Notes under the pieces: model-generated
The model's input: the letters and a program-made list of their open reading frames with translations, nothing else
What the model was told of the DNA's origin: nothing
The model's database searches: none
NCBI GenBank assembly: GCA_029204045.2
Contig: CM055068.1
Location: 32,240,028 to 32,304,027, forward strand
DNA length: 64,000 nt
Direction: 5' to 3'
Source of the DNA: Tillandsia leiboldiana
Taxonomy: Eukaryota > Streptophyta > Magnoliopsida > Poales > Bromeliaceae
Shown here: positions 20,770 through 31,244 of the stretch, in pieces
Position numbering within the stretch: position 1 is the stretch's first letter
Layout of the letters: every line of letters begins with the position of its first letter
Program-made: the position numbers and the translations under genes

Positions 20770-23245
20770 TTGGCCGACCCGTCAACCATCTTTGGGAGGT
20801 AAATGGTATATTTTTTTTTATTGGTTGATGATTTCTCTCGGTTTTCTTGGGTAGCATTTTTAAAAGAGAAAGCTGATACGTTTGACTCTTTTCATGAGAT
20901 TTGCCATCGTATTATGATTGAAAAGAATGAAAAGATCATTCGTGTTAGAAGTGATAGAGGTGGAGAATTCATAAATTCAAAATTCATTGATTTTTGCACT
21001 TCAAATGGCATTAAACATGAATTCTCGGCACCTTATACACCTCAGCAGAATGGTGTTGTTGAGCGCAAGAACAGGGTTGTTCAAGAGATGGCGCGTGTGA
21101 TGCTTCATAGCCGGAATTTACCGCTACATTTTTGGGCTGAAGCCGTGAACACCGCTGTCTATGTCATTAATAGAGTTTACTTGCGCCCAGGAACTTTAAA
21201 TACACCATATGAGCTGTGGTTTAGTAGAAAACCCAACATCAAATATTTTCGTGTCTTCGGGAGTCGATGTTACAATTTTACGTGACCGTGAAAATCTTGG
21301 AAGTTTCGACTCTCGAAGTGATGAAGGGATCTTTTTGGGTTATTCTACGAATAGCAGAGCATATCGAGTATTTAACATTGAATCTAAGACGATCGTAGAA
21401 TCTATAAATGTTAAAGTAGATGAAGCTTTTCACTTTGGATCTGGAAAATCTACCCTCGATATCTCTCTAGATGATGATTCTCCTGCTAATGCATCTTCTC
21501 ATAATAATACTTCCAATATTAATGATGCATCTAATGGTTCTTCAAGTTTATCTGATGTGCAGGAATCATCTCATGTATCTCCGAGTACTCGTTTCAACAA
21601 ACGTTACGAATCTCCAAGGATCATCCGGAATCGAATATTATTGGAGATCCACAAGAAGGAGTCAGAACTCGGAGGCAGTTGGTTTGTGGATTCGCTTGCT
21701 ACGTATCTTTAATCGAACCAAAGAATATAGATGAAGCTCTTCAGGATGACTACTGGATTAAAGCAATGCAGGAAGAGCTCCATCAATTTGAGCGAAACAA
21801 AGTCTGGGAATTAACGAAGCCTCCAAAGCAACACAATGTGATAGGTACCAAATGGATCCTCAAGAACAAGAAAAATGAGGGATGGTACTATCATCAGGAA
21901 CAAGGCACGATTAGTTGCTCAAGGCTACTCTCAAGTAGAAGGTATAGACTTTGACGAAACATTCGCCCCTGTAGCTAGACTCGAGTCCATTCGTATACTA
22001 TTTGCTATTGCTTGTCATTTTAAAATCAAATTATTTCAAATGGACGTTAAGAGCGCATTTCTAAATGGGTTTTTAAATGAGGAAGTTTATGTGGCTCAAC
22101 CGAAAGGTTTTGTAGATCATAAACAACCTAACCATGTTTTTTCGTTTGAAAATGGCTCTTTACGGTCTGAAACAAGCACCGCGAGCATGGTACGAAAGGT
22201 TAACAAAGCACCTTTTGGAGAAGGGCTATACTCGAGGGGGAGCTGATAGGACTCTCTTTGTGAAGCATTATCAAAGCAATTTCATTGTAGCACAAATCTA
22301 TGTCGATGACATTGTATTTGGCGCAACAAGAGATAATGATGCTTCTAAATTCGCGGAGACCATGGAAAGCGAATTTGAGATGTCCATGATGGGCGAATTG
22401 ACTTATTTCCTTGGATTGCAAATTAAACAAAATGATGAAGGTATTCACTTGAGTCAATCCAAGTATGCAATGGAGTTGGTCAAAAAGTTTGATCTAGAAA
22501 ATTGTAAAGATTTTCCGACTCCAATGGGAACTAGCCACAAGGGACTTGGAAGTGAATCACATAGTGAGAATGTAGACGAGAAACTGTATCGAAGTATGAT
22601 TGGAAGTCTACTTTACCTCACGGCTAGTCGCCCGGATATATCTTTTGGTGTTGGGATTTGCGCGAGATATCAATCAGCACCAAAGGAGGTTCACCTGAAA
22701 GCGGTGAAAAGGATCATCCGGTATATCAAAGGATCAATTAATTTCGGAATTTGGTATCCTATGGGAACAAGTTTGGATATTGTTGGATACTCAGATGCCG
22801 ATTGGGCAGGATCAGTGGATGATCGGAAAAGCACGAGCGGTGCATGCTTCTATCTTGGCCATTGCCTTGTTGCATGGCACAGTAAAAAGCAGAACTGCAT
22901 AGCACTCTCGACTGCCGAAGCGGAATACATTTCAGCTGGAAGTTGCTCAACTCAACTCATTGGATGAAAAGCGTATTGAGCGATTTCCGCATTTCAGCAT
23001 CTTCGGTAACAATTCTTTGTGACAACACAAGTGCAATTAACATTTCTAAAAACCCTGTGTTGCACTCTAGAACAAAACATATTGAACTTAGATATCATTT
23101 TCTTAGAGAGCTAGTTGAATCAAATACTCTTCAACTTTCATATATTTCAACTGAGGATCAATTAGCTGACATTCTAACAAAACCTTTGGATCAAAAACGT
23201 TTTATTCATTTACGAAAAGCAATTGGAATGCTTTCCTTGAAATAA
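20770..23245 (+). pseudogene. Copia pol remnant: integrase, RT and RNase H, frameshifted, no protease
   Basis: Sequence resumes inside integrase at GPTRQPSLGGKWYIF, so the protease and the integrase HHCC zinc domain are missing relative to copia 2. The core motifs RSDRGGEF, TPQQNGVVERKNR and FWAEAVNTAVYVINR are present. Frame changes are needed near 20815, 21275 (one extra base in the GSRCY..LRDREN segment), 21590, 21890, 22140 and 22960. RT motifs include WILKNKKNE, FDETFAPVARLESIR, QMDVKSAFLNG and the catalytic YVDD (about 22292-22303). RNase H motifs include DADWAGSVDDRKSTSG and ALSTAEAEYISA. The last frame ends IHLRKAIGMLSLK at 23245. No functional enzyme can be made. Confidence 0.88.
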
Positions 23246-23900
23246 ACTTCTTTTTGAAACCTTTGCTTAGGATAGGTTTTGTATTTGTTTTTGTTTTGTT
23301 CATTATCTATGTTTGTACATAGGACATTAATTGAGCATAGATCATAATTGACTTTAATTGCATCTTTTCGCACATTTAGAAATTTATTATGCTTTTGCCA
23401 TCATAATATTCACTGTTGCAATGATCATTTATGTTAATTAAATCATCTTCTAAGTGATCAAAAGTCAATTTCTCTCTCTCTATGATCTCTTGGTATAGTC
23501 ATTATCTTATTTGACTGCTTAGTCGAGTATGAAATCGAGATCAATATTGGTTGAATACTTTATATCCTTAAATAATTGATAGCCAATTGAGGGGGAGTCA
23601 TAGAAAAGTAAAATGCTCAAAAGATGTGGAAAGAGTTACATCCCAATGAGGAGTGTGAAAACTACCACCACATGGAGGAAAGAGCTACCACCTCGGCGTC
23701 CGAGTATTGTGTGCAGCTACCACATGTATACCAAGCATGGTTGTTCAAATTTTTGATTAAGTAAAATGCATGTTGAAATACTTGACTCCGTCAAATTTCA
23801 AGGTGTATAAGGTGGGTTTTTAAAGAAGATGCTCTAAGAGCCACTCTCTTCAACAGATTGTCTAGATACATTATCTCTATATTGGGATTTTCAAACATCT
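23246..23900 (+). other. Copia 1 3' untranslated region with polypurine tract
   Basis: Holds TTGAGGGGGAGT at 23587-23598, a polypurine tract like the one in copia 2 (30897-30910, minus). It then continues towards the missing 3' LTR. The block with CTACCACATGTATACC is shared with copia 2 at 30740-30830. No ORF3/env-like frame is present. Confidence 0.7.
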
Positions 23901-24000
23901 NNNNNNNNNNNNNNNNNNNNNNNNNNNNNNNNNNNNNNNNNNNNNNNNNNNNNNNNNNNNNNNNNNNNNNNNNNNNNNNNNNNNNNNNNNNNNNNNNNNN
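23901..24000. other. Assembly gap of exactly 100 N
   Basis: A fixed-length placeholder. The real distance is unknown. The missing parts are expected to include the copia 1 3' LTR, the rest of the gypsy relic LTR, the copia 2 3' LTR and the gypsy 2 5' LTR with gag start. Confidence 0.98.
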
Positions 24001-24002
24001 CG

Positions 24003-24811
24003 CGCCTATCGGGGAATGCCGCCGACAGGATTCCCTACTTTTATGAAGCGGTTATATTGGCCCAGCGGGCAGAGCAAGAACTGGCCGAGCAGATCGCGCT
24101 CGGCAGTGTTATCCCTATCCCAGACCGGCAGGAACCCCTTCCAGCAGGGCCCACGCACTCAAACGTCCGAGGACAGAGGGAACCTTGGAAAGGTAAGGAG
24201 AGGAGGATCCAAACCGCAGGGGAAACCGTGTCCATATCAGCGGGGCGCATCAGGTGACTGACTGTCCATGGAGTCACGACCACTGCTACCGGTGTGGCAA
24301 GCCAGGACCGCACGCTTCGAGTGCCCACGAAACCGGGCACCACAGCCTCCGGCACCGCGACCGGAGAGGTCGGGAGACTGCTGCACCCCTTCCCAGAGGG
24401 GGCCCCGCCCCGGGGGCCAAGGAGGAGACGACCGGAGAAAGCGCGGAGGACGAACCGACACCAGCAAGGGACGCGAAACCACTTCAGGGACCGTGCGTAA
24501 TCTGCAAGGGAGCTCACCCGGTGGCAGAATGTACGTGGAGGTACCACTACTGCAATCAGTGCGGCTTACCGGACCACTCCCGTGCCTTCTGCCCTCAGAG
24601 GCCCACTTCCGCCGCCGCCGCGCCACCACAGCAGGAAGGACCAGAGAATGCCGCGGCCCCCGTTCAGCCAAAGGATTCGCCTGACGACCAGCAATCTGCA
24701 GACTCCTCAGACGACAAGTCCCTTCCCCAGCACGCCGTACGACGCTGGCCCAGGGGCTGTGGACGGGCTTCCCGGGATACTACGGTGGAGGACGCCACGT
24801 CCCAGACCTAG
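24003..24811 (+). pseudogene. Gypsy gag C-terminal remnant with zinc knuckles
   Basis: The first frame (to 24257) reads an Ala/Glu-rich helix (LAQRAEQELAEQIALG) typical of the end of gypsy gag. After a frame change near 24250, cysteine clusters follow: CYRCGKPGPH, CVICKGAHPVAEC and CNQCGLPDHSRAFC. The last fits CX2CX4HX4C. The first two have altered spacing. Gag assembles the particle and the knuckles bind RNA. The 5' part lies in the gap. It ends at a TAG at 24809. Confidence 0.7.
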
Positions 24812-25115
24812 TGACGGCAGGTAAACTTTTGGTTCCACTTTTTCCTTCTTAGATTAGGAGCACCGGTCACACCTTAGCCTGCTACCCCTATTAGATGCTC
24901 TCTCTCTCTTGCTCCCTCTCTTTAGAATCCTTAAGTATTAGGCGAAGCCTCCCCCGGCCGATGCGCGCGGGCGGGCTTCGAAGCATAGGAGAACCTTGTG
25001 TACTCGGGGCCCGTTAAGGGCCATGCAAGGAACAAAACCCTATGCCTTGCAGCCGAGGACCCAATGGGCCGATAGGTAGTTCAGGGCCGCTCCCCAGATA
25101 AGGATCAGCGGTCCC
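24812..25115 (+). other. Gag-RT junction without recognisable protease
   Basis: No D-S/T-G protease motif or flanking hydrophobic residues could be read in any frame. A CT-rich stretch lies at 24898-24925. Relative to a full gypsy pol, the protease appears deleted or degraded here. Confidence 0.5.
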
Positions 25116-26489
25116 GTGGTAAGGGAATTTCCGGACGTATTTCCGGCAGAGCTCCCCGGAGCGCCGCCGGAACGAGAAGTCGACTTTCCCATTGAACTAC
25201 TTCCCGGCACCAAACCCATCACCAAGGCACCGTATAGGATGGCCTTCGCAGAGTTGAAGGAACTCAAGGCACAGTTGGAGGACCTTTGGATAAAGGCTTC
25301 ATCAGACCTAGCGCGTCACCCTGGGGCGCGCCCGTCCTGTTTGTGAGAAAGAAGGACGGAAGTCTCCGGTTGTGCATCGACTACCGGGAGATAAATAAGG
25401 TCACCGTTAAGAACAAGTACCCCCTGCCAAGGATCGACGACCTCTTCGACCAACTACAGGGGGCGACGGTGTTTTCAAAGATTGACCTGCAGTCGGGCTA
25501 TCATCAGGTCCAGGTCAAGGGGGAGGACATCCCCAAAACGGCTTTTCGGACTCGCTACGGTCATTACGAATTTACAGTAATGCCGTTCGGGCTCACGAAT
25601 GCCCCGGCAGTGTTCATGGACATGATGAACAGGGTATTCAAACCCTTCCTGGATTTATTCGTGGTGGTCTTCATCGACGATATCCTCATCTACTCCCGTA
25701 CAGACGAGGAACATGAAGAACATCTGCGCACAGTCCTCCAGACCCTACGGGAACAGAAACTCTACGCCAAACTCAAAAAGTGTGAGTTTTGGCTCCGAGA
25801 GGTTGGCTTCTTGGGGCACGTAATCTCAGCGGCTGGAGTCGCAGTCGATCTGAAGAAGATAGATTCGGTGATGGACTAGTCCCAACCGACGACGGTAACA
25901 GAGGTTCGAAGCTTTCTAGGATTAGCCGGGTACTACCGGTGCTTTGTGGAGGGTTTCTCCAAGATAGCCACCCCCTTAAACCGTTTGACTAAAAAGGGGG
26001 GAAAAGTTCATCTGGACGGACAAATGTCAGAGGAGCTTCGAGGAGCTCAAGGATAGATTGACACGAGCTCCGATTCTCGCCCTGCCAGAACCAGGGGAGG
26101 ATTATGAAGTGTATTGCGATGCGTCGCGAAACGGACTGGGTGGAGTACTCATGCAACGGGGAAAGGTTATAGCCTATGCGTCAAGGCAGCTCAAGGAATA
26201 CGAGCGAAACTACCCCGTGCACGATTTGGAACTCGCAGCAGTTGTGTTCATCCTCAAGCTTTGGAGACACTATCTGTATGGGGCACACTGCAATGTGTAC
26301 TCAGATCATAAAAGTCTTAAGTACCTTTTCACCCAAAAGGAGTTAAATTTGCGACAAAGACGGTGGCTCGAGCTATTGAAGGATTACGATTTAACGATCC
26401 ACTACCACCCGGGAAAGGCAAACGTGGTGGCCGACGCCCTGAGCCGTAAGGGACAGGCCGAGAAGGCAGGGGTAAGTGCCATCACCTAG
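25116..26489 (+). pseudogene. Gypsy reverse transcriptase and RNase H, disrupted
   Basis: Copies element RNA into cDNA inside the particle. It begins VREFPDVFPAELPGAPPERE, the usual linker into RT. A frame change near 25285 leads into DKGFIRPSASPWGAPVLFV, CIDYREINKVTVKNKYPLPRI, FSKIDLQSGYHQV and MPFGLTNAPAVFMDMMN. The catalytic FIDDILIYS is intact (about 25672-25698). Next come KCEFWLREVGFLGHVIS, a stop at 25877, then EVRSFLGLAGYYRCFVEGF in another frame. A further shift near 26000 comes before APILALPEPGEDYEVYCDAS, RQLKEYERNYPVHDLEL (RNase H) and HYHPGKANVVADALSR, with a stop at 26487. Catalytic residues persist but the chain is broken at least three times. Confidence 0.9.
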
Positions 26490-28024
26490 CAAGATGGTAT
26501 GATTGCGGAATTTTCGCGATTAAGACTAGAAGTAGTACCAGCGGGTATAGTCGAACGACTTCTGACACTGGTGGTCAGACCTACCCTGCTTGACAGAATT
26601 CTCGAAGGGCAGTCGACTGATGACCAACTCCAGCTGGTGCGAGGTAGAGTAACTGCCGACCCAGGAGGTGATTTCACAGTAAACTCCGACGGCACCATAC
26701 GATTTCGGGGACGAATCTGCGTGCCGGATCTACCAGAACTCAAAGAGGAAATCCTGCGGGAGGCGCATACAGCTCCATATACAGCGCATCCCGGGGGAAC
26801 GAAGATGTACAAGGACGTCAAACAGACCTTCTGGTGGCCCAAAATGAAGGGAGACGTGACTCGATTTGTGGCACACTGCCTGGTGTGCCAACGAGTGAAG
26901 GCCGAGCACCAGCGTCCAGCAGGAAAATTGCAACCCTTACCGGTGCCCGTGTGGAAGTGGGACATGATTACCATGGATTTTGTGACCGGGTTCCCGAGAT
27001 CGTCACGGGGACACGATGCAATATGGGTAATCGTGGACCGTCTGACGGAATCGGCCCACTTTCTGCCCATACACACGACGTGGGCGCGGGAACGACCGGC
27101 GCAAACCTACATCAACGAGATAGTAAGGCTGCATGGGGTGCCGACGTCCATCACGTCGGACAGGGACACGCGATTTGTGTCAAACTTTTGGCAGAGCCTG
27201 CAGCGAGCAATGGGAACCAAGTTGCACTTCAGTACGGCTTTTCACCCGCAGACCGATGGACAATCAGAGCGGGTGATACAAATTGGGGAGGACATGCTTC
27301 GGGCATGCGTTTTAGACCTGGGCGAAGGATGGGCACGGTGCTTGCCCCTAGTGGAATTTGCCTACAATAATAGCTACCAGGCCAGCATTCAGATGGCACC
27401 ATACGAGGCCCTGTACGGGCGCCGCTGTGGGTCTCCAATATGCTGGGACGACCTGGGTGAGCGTAAGTTTCTGGGCCCAGATTTGGTGGAGGAGACCGAA
27501 GCAAAAGTGTGATTGATTAGACAGAGGCTACTAACCGCCCAGAGCAGACAGAAAAGCTACGCGGACAACAGAGTCGGGACTTAGAGTTCATGGTGGGTGA
27601 GCACGCGTTACTCCGAGTTTCGCCCTCCAAAGGGAACCGACGCTTCGGCATAAAGGGAAAGTTAAGCCCGAGGTACGTAGGACCGTTCGAGATCCTAGAA
27701 CGCGTAGGACCGGTGGCGTACCGATTAGCCCTGCCGCCGAATCTCGAACGAGTCCACAACGTATTCCATGTCTCAATGCTCCGGAAATACTTAGCTGACC
27801 CCTCTCATGCCTTGGATGCCTCCAGCATCGAGTTGCGAGAGGATTTAAGCGTCGAGGAGACGCCGGTGCGGATTTTGGCAAGAGAGGACAAGAAGTTGCG
27901 CAATCGAACTATCCCCTATGTGAAGGTCCAGTGGAGCAACCACGAAGAGCGCGAGGCGACGTGGGAACTGGAATCGAAGATGAGGGAATGTTTTCCCGAA
28001 TTAATTAGTGGGGTTTGTATTTAA
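26490..28024 (+). pseudogene. Gypsy integrase and chromodomain-like C terminus, disrupted
   Basis: The integrase frame 26499-27512 is open and long (337 codons). It has an HHCC zinc-binding region (HTAPYTAHPGGTKMYKDV ... CLVCQRVKAEHQ), core motifs WDMITMDFVTGFP, VDRLTESAHFLP, ITSDRDTRFVSNFW and FHPQTDGQSERVIQ, then the conserved VEFAYNNSYQ and MAPYEALYGR. After stops and a frame change at 27510-27590, the tail continues: HALLRVSPSKG, LSPRYVGPFEILERVGPVAY, VFHVSMLRKY, and a chromodomain-like end (RTIPYVKVQWSNHEEREATW ... CFPELI). This tail marks the chromovirus branch and is thought to guide insertion to heterochromatin. Confidence 0.9.
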
Positions 28025-28435
28025 GTTTCGGGACGAAACTTTTTATAAAGTGTGAGTGGTGTAGTGATCCGGTCTTTCGGGGTATTTTTGACTTACGTGT
28101 AGTCATTTAAGCCTTTAAGTGAAATAGAATTATTCAATTCTTGAAGTTGGCCATTGTGGGACGCTAGTATTTTTCCGCGATTGTGCGCGGAAAAAGAAAG
28201 CCAACGGCGCTATCGGATCTGAAATCCGATATCGGGAACCCCCTGAACGGGATTCAAAGTGATACGGTAATTAGTCGTGCATCGGAATCCGTGCTAAATA
28301 TCTTGCACCCGTTAGAGATAAGGTGGTTTATCTCGTGGGGGATAATTAATTAGTTAATTAATTATCCCAGACGGAAAATTAATTAATTCTCTTACGTACG
28401 AATTAAAGAGGAATTAATTAAAGGTAAAGTACGAC

Positions 28436-28442
28436 TATATAA
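28436..28442 (+). promoter_or_regulatory. TATA box of the gypsy 2 LTR
   Basis: TATATAA in GACTATATAAGGG. The matching motif is found in the solo LTR at 13766-13773 on the minus strand. Confidence 0.55.
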
Positions 28443-28829
28443 GGGATCCCGAATATCGGAAAGGAAAAGAAAAGAAAATAAAAACCCTAATCGGAGAGAA
28501 GGGAAAAAAAAGGAAAAGACGAAACCCTAGCCGGAAGAAAGGGAAAGGAGAAAGAGAAGGAGCCCGATCTTCCCGGACGCCGAACCGAAGACAAGAACAC
28601 GACCGGACAACCTTTCCGTCGATCTTCGGTTAGTAAAATAATTTATTTAAATTATTTGGGATTTTGTTCGTTGTCTTTTTCGTTGAGTTCTTGCTTTCTT
28701 GCTTTCTCCGTCGTATCCGTCACCGTCGCCGGCGTCGTCTCCTTGAAAAGGCGCGGAACGGACGGCGGAGGCGCGCGATGCCGCTAGGGCATCGCGCGGA
28801 GGAGGGTCACGGACGGCACCGCACGGGCG

Positions 28830-29260
28830 CCGCGCGGCCACCGCGCGGACCCGCAACCGTGCGGGTACCGCGCGGACGCCGCGCAGCTGCCGCACGGGAG
28901 GCACCCGCGCGGGCCCGCAATCTTGTGGGCACCGCGCGGGCGCCGTGCGGCTGCCGCGCGGGCGGCCCCCGCGCGGGCCCGCATCCATGCGGGCACCGCG
29001 CGGGCGCCGCACGGCTGCCGCCCGGGCGGCCCCCGCGCGGGCCCGCATCCATGCGGGCACCGCGCGGGCGCCGCGCAGCCGCCACACGAGAGGCACCCGC
29101 GCGGGCCCGCACCCGTGCGGGCACAGCGCGGGCGCCGCGCGGCTGCCGCACGGGCGGCCCCCCGCGCGGGCCCGCATCCATGCGGGCACCGCGCGGGCGC
29201 CGCGCGGCTGCCGCGCGGGCGGCACCCGCACGGACCCGCAACCGCGCGGGCGCCGTGCCG
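28830..29260. repeat. 64-bp GC-rich VNTR in the gypsy 2 3' LTR
   Basis: GCGGGCCCGCA recurs at 28909, 28973, 29037, 29101 and 29166, a period of 64-65 bp, with a second CGGGCACCGCGCGGGCGCCG word in each unit. Long overlapping open frames here on both strands are a by-product of the composition. Confidence 0.9.
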
Positions 29261-30895
29261 GGCCGAACCCGCGCGGGGCACCGCGCCGCGAGGGCATCGT
29301 CCGCGGAGATACGCCGCGCGGTTCTGAACCGCGCGGGGCTCCGGCAGACGGCGACGGCGGCTCGGGAATTCCGTTTCGTCAACCGGACAATGTTGGACTT
29401 TTCCGTCAAAAACAAAGGAGTAAATTGGGTCTTATGTTTTCGGATGTAAGTACACGCTTTTAACTATAGTTATCCTTGCGGACTTTCTTTAGGTCCAGAC
29501 GCGCAGCGGGGGTGCGCGAAAGATTCGAGTGTTCCGATCTCTCTCCAAATAGGTGGGTACGGTTGCTGTAAATACAACCAGTGCAGTAAGTGCATCTATC
29601 GTCATTAAAGTGCTCTCAATTTATCTAACAAAGTAGATGGACAGTTTAACCTTTCGCATAATTGTGTTATTATCTAACAATTGAAGCGGCTGCGGTCGCA
29701 ATGTTCATGACACGCCGATCTCGGCAAAAACCGTTTTGGGATGCTGCACGTACACAGGCGGATTGGCCTCCGCATGGGTGTACTTTTCCGGAAGAGTGGT
29801 CTTGTATGACCCGTGTTCCTCACAAAGGGGTGGGAGCCGTGAGGACCCCTTCGCGCCCGCTGGGAATAGCACACCAGCACCGTGGAAGGGGTTAAATGCA
29901 TCAAAGGAGTGCTTGCGCACGAGGGGAGACTTTGGTCTCTCCGATAAATATTCTGGGGTTGGTGCCCAATTAAATTGATAAATCTGGGGTTGGGGCCCAG
30001 CTGGATATGTGCAGGGTTTTTAGCGAAATGGTTACGGTGTTTCCGGTTTGCTCCTTATTCCTTATTGTTGTTAGACATCTACTTTGTTTGTCACTGACTT
30101 TACCCACTCCGTGACAGGCGCTACGAGGGGCGTTACTCGGGAGATTGTTGAGACTGCGTCGCGAGGACCGTAGTCAGAACGCTTGGTTATTATCATTATC
30201 TCATCTCTTTTACGCATGTTAGTTAATTTGCTTGTGAGTAGAAATATTCGTGGACATGTTTTACTTGGCACTGTGGATGAGTTGTACTTTTATAGTTTGG
30301 TTCTTCTGATGATGTTTCTTATGCGGCATGTTTTCATGATAAACCAAATGATTTCGAAAAGGGTTTTCTCAAAACGAAGTGCCGTGTGGGCACGGGTTTT
30401 GCAATTGCTGGCTTTATCCTTTCTAAACATTGATGCCGCTTTAATATTCCGCTTGATGTTGAATGTCTATTGTATGGTTGATGGTTGATGATTGTTGTAT
30501 GTTGTTGTAAATGAGACGCCGTGCATATACAAAGGAGACTCTGTCCGCGGACAGGGAGAATTTTGTGTATGTGGCGGTCTGGCACGCACCGGGGATGAGG
30601 TTTAATGTACCTTGTTAAGAAAAAAAAAAGATACACACGAATTTCCGCTTTGATAGACTCAAAAACCCCCGGGGGCGTGACACTTATACCAACCTTGGAA
30701 TTTGATAGAGTCAAGTATTCCAAAAAGCATTTTATTTAATCAACTTGAACAACCATGCTTGGTATACATGTGGTAGCTGCACACAGTACTCGGACGACCG
30801 AGGTGGTAGCTCTTTCCTCCATGTGGTGGTAGTTTTCACACTCCTCATTGGGATGTAACTCTTTCCACATCTTTTGAGCATAACACTTTTTCTTT

Positions 30896-30912
30896 GACTC
30901 CCCCTCAATTGG
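30896..30912 (-). promoter_or_regulatory. Polypurine tract of copia 2
   Basis: The minus strand reads AATTGAGGGGGAGTC, the same as copia 1 at 23585-23599. It is the expected primer for plus-strand cDNA, or an internal copy of it. Confidence 0.65.
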
Positions 30913-31244
30913 CTATCAATTATTTAAGATATAAAGTATTCAACCAAATATTGATCTCGATTTCATACTCGACTAAATAGTCAAATAAGATAAAAACTAT
31001 ACCAAGAGATCATCGAGAGAGAAATTGACTTCGATCGAAACAAAGATGATTTAATTCACATAAATGATCATTGCATCAAATGAATTATTATGATATCCAA
31101 AGCATAATAAATTTCTAAATAAACGAAAAGATGCTATTAAAGTCAATAAGACATATGCTCAATTAATGTTCTATGTCTAAGCATAGATAATGAACAAAAA
31201 ACACAAAAACAAAACCTAACCTAAACAAGAGTTTCAAAAAGAGG

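Larger units (their letters stand above)
17312..23900 (+). mobile_element. Ty1/copia element 1 (SIRE/Maximus-like), 3' end lost in gap
   Basis: Ordered parts: 5' LTR (17312-18653), primer site, gag, pol remnants, polypurine tract and 3' untranslated DNA up to the N run. The 5' flank GTCTA (17307-17311) is the expected target duplication, but its partner is not in the sequence. The protease and N-terminal integrase region is deleted and pol is frameshifted, so it could move only with proteins supplied in trans. The large gag with coiled-coil and knuckles, and the long 3' untranslated region, fit the SIRE lineage. Confidence 0.9.
24001..30682 (+). mobile_element. Ty3/gypsy chromovirus element 2, 5' end lost in gap
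   Basis: Gag remnant, RT, RNase H, integrase, chromodomain-like tail and complete 3' LTR in the order typical of Ty3/gypsy. The flank after the LTR is CTTAT (30683-30687), the expected target duplication, followed by copia 2 DNA, so it inserted in the copia 2 3' untranslated region. Pol has several stops and frameshifts and no recognisable protease, so it is inactive as read. Confidence 0.88.
28060..30682 (+). repeat. 3' LTR of gypsy 2, 2623 bp
   Basis: Starts TGTAGTGATCCGG just after the pol tail and the GGGACGAAACTT motif; ends CCCCCGGGGGCGTGACA. It matches the solo LTR 11562-14154 in reverse. TATA at 28436, GC-rich VNTR at about 28830-29260. The purine tract before the LTR (AAAGTGTGAGTGG) is weak. 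Confidence 0.92.

Noticed and set aside
23246..23900. Possible env-like ORF3 downstream of copia pol, as in some SIRE elements
   Set aside because: Only AT-rich non-coding sequence with a polypurine tract is present.
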